Shown: positions 4,894-5,158 of the stretch, one piece after another
How positions within the stretch are numbered: position 1 is the first letter of the stretch
Layout: every line of letters starts with the position of its first letter
NCBI GenBank assembly: GCA_027492445.1
Contig: JAPUES010000141.1
Span: 7,719-12,876 of the forward strand
Direction: 5' to 3'
Origin: Sporomusaceae bacterium
GTDB lineage: Bacteria > Bacillota > Negativicutes > DSM-13327
Length of the DNA stretch: 5,158 nucleotides
Program-made: the position numbers and the translations under genes
Notes under the pieces: model-generated
Seen by the model: the letters and a program-made list of their open reading frames with translations, nothing else
Told to the model about the DNA's origin: nothing
The model's database searches: none

Positions 4894-5158
4894 ATGACTT
4901 CAAGTGACATGGATTATCTTACAATAGCATTGCCAAAGGGCAAAGTATTTGAAAAATCAGTAGAAATGCTAGCTAAGCTAGGCTATACCGCAGAGGGTCT
5001 AACTGAAAACTCTCGCAAGCTTATTATTACCAATGAAGAACAAAAATTACGCTTTATTATTACAAAGACCGCAGATTTACCTACGTATGTGGAATATGGA
5101 GCAGCTGATATCGGTATTATCGGCAAAGATGTTTTAGAAGAAGAAGGTAAAGATGTTT
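4894..5158 (+). CDS. hisG: HisG, ATP phosphoribosyltransferase catalytic subunit (N-terminal part)
   Basis: The catalytic subunit condenses ATP with PRPP to N1-(5-phosphoribosyl)-ATP in the first step of histidine synthesis. The first 88 codons and one base are present before the right edge. The N-terminus DYLTIALPKGKVFEKSVEML (7-26) and the block TADLPTYVEYGAADIGIIGKD (59-79) are characteristic of HisG. The usual GKG/GR turn after ALPKG reads GK here. The presence of hisZ in the window predicts the short form (about 205-215 residues, lacking the C-terminal regulatory domain); this cannot be verified because the end is off-window. It has its own promoter and a candidate operator, and it is separated from hisZ by about 1.7 kb that includes an opposing gene. 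Further his genes probably follow it. Confidence 0.95.
   Translation, partial: MTSSDMDYLTIALPKGKVFEKSVEMLAKLGYTAEGLTENSRKLIITNEEQKLRFIITKTADLPTYVEYGAADIGIIGKDVLEEEGKDV

Noticed and set aside
1..5158. Mobile elements, CRISPR arrays, tRNA or rRNA genes, prophage or defence systems
   Set aside because: No transposase, integrase, terminal inverted repeats, spaced direct repeats or structured tRNA/rRNA sequence was seen; the window is fully accounted for by ordinary metabolic genes and their control regions.

Overview
The window looks like a chromosomal segment of a low- to mid-GC Bacillota (Firmicutes) bacterium. The evidence is a SAM-I (S-box) riboswitch ahead of metNI, a YerC/HisR-type TrpR-like regulator, and the split HisZ plus short-form HisG enzyme system, along with sigma-A-like promoters and strong AGGAGG-type ribosome binding sites. 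The protein style would suit the Negativicutes or Clostridia, but that placement is an inference without a database search.

Layout. (1) Positions 1-1323, minus strand: the first 98 codons of metI, overlapped by the end of a complete metN. These are the permease and ATPase of a D/L-methionine ABC importer; metI runs off the left edge and a metQ binding-protein gene would be expected beyond it. (2) Positions 1324-1659: a compact divergent control region. On the minus strand, in order of transcription, it holds a sigma-A promoter, a SAM-I riboswitch and its intrinsic terminator. On the plus strand it holds the promoter of yerC. (3) Positions 1660-3760, plus strand: yerC (TrpR-family regulator), hisZ (regulatory subunit of ATP phosphoribosyltransferase) and an uncharacterised HD-domain phosphohydrolase, probably one operon. 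(4) Positions 3767-4711, minus strand: a D-2-hydroxyacid dehydrogenase, convergent with the HD gene and only 6 bp from its stop. (5) Positions 4712-4893: a 182-bp intergenic region with a 14-bp perfect palindrome, the hisG promoter and a 28-bp near-palindrome on its -10 region. (6) Position 4894 to the right edge, plus strand: the first 88 codons of hisG.

How the genes fit together. HisZ and short-form HisG are the two halves of one enzyme, the first committed and feedback-controlled step of histidine biosynthesis, yet here they sit in separate transcription units with an opposing gene between them. YerC homologues have been described by comparative genomics as a histidine regulator (HisR) in Firmicutes. 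The palindrome on the hisG promoter and a weaker match on the yerC promoter are the natural candidate operators through which YerC could coordinate the two units. The methionine transporter is controlled separately at RNA level by SAM. Nothing here looks like a mobile element, CRISPR array or phage. The least understood items are the HD-domain protein, the palindromic sites and the cofactor choice and substrate of the dehydrogenase.
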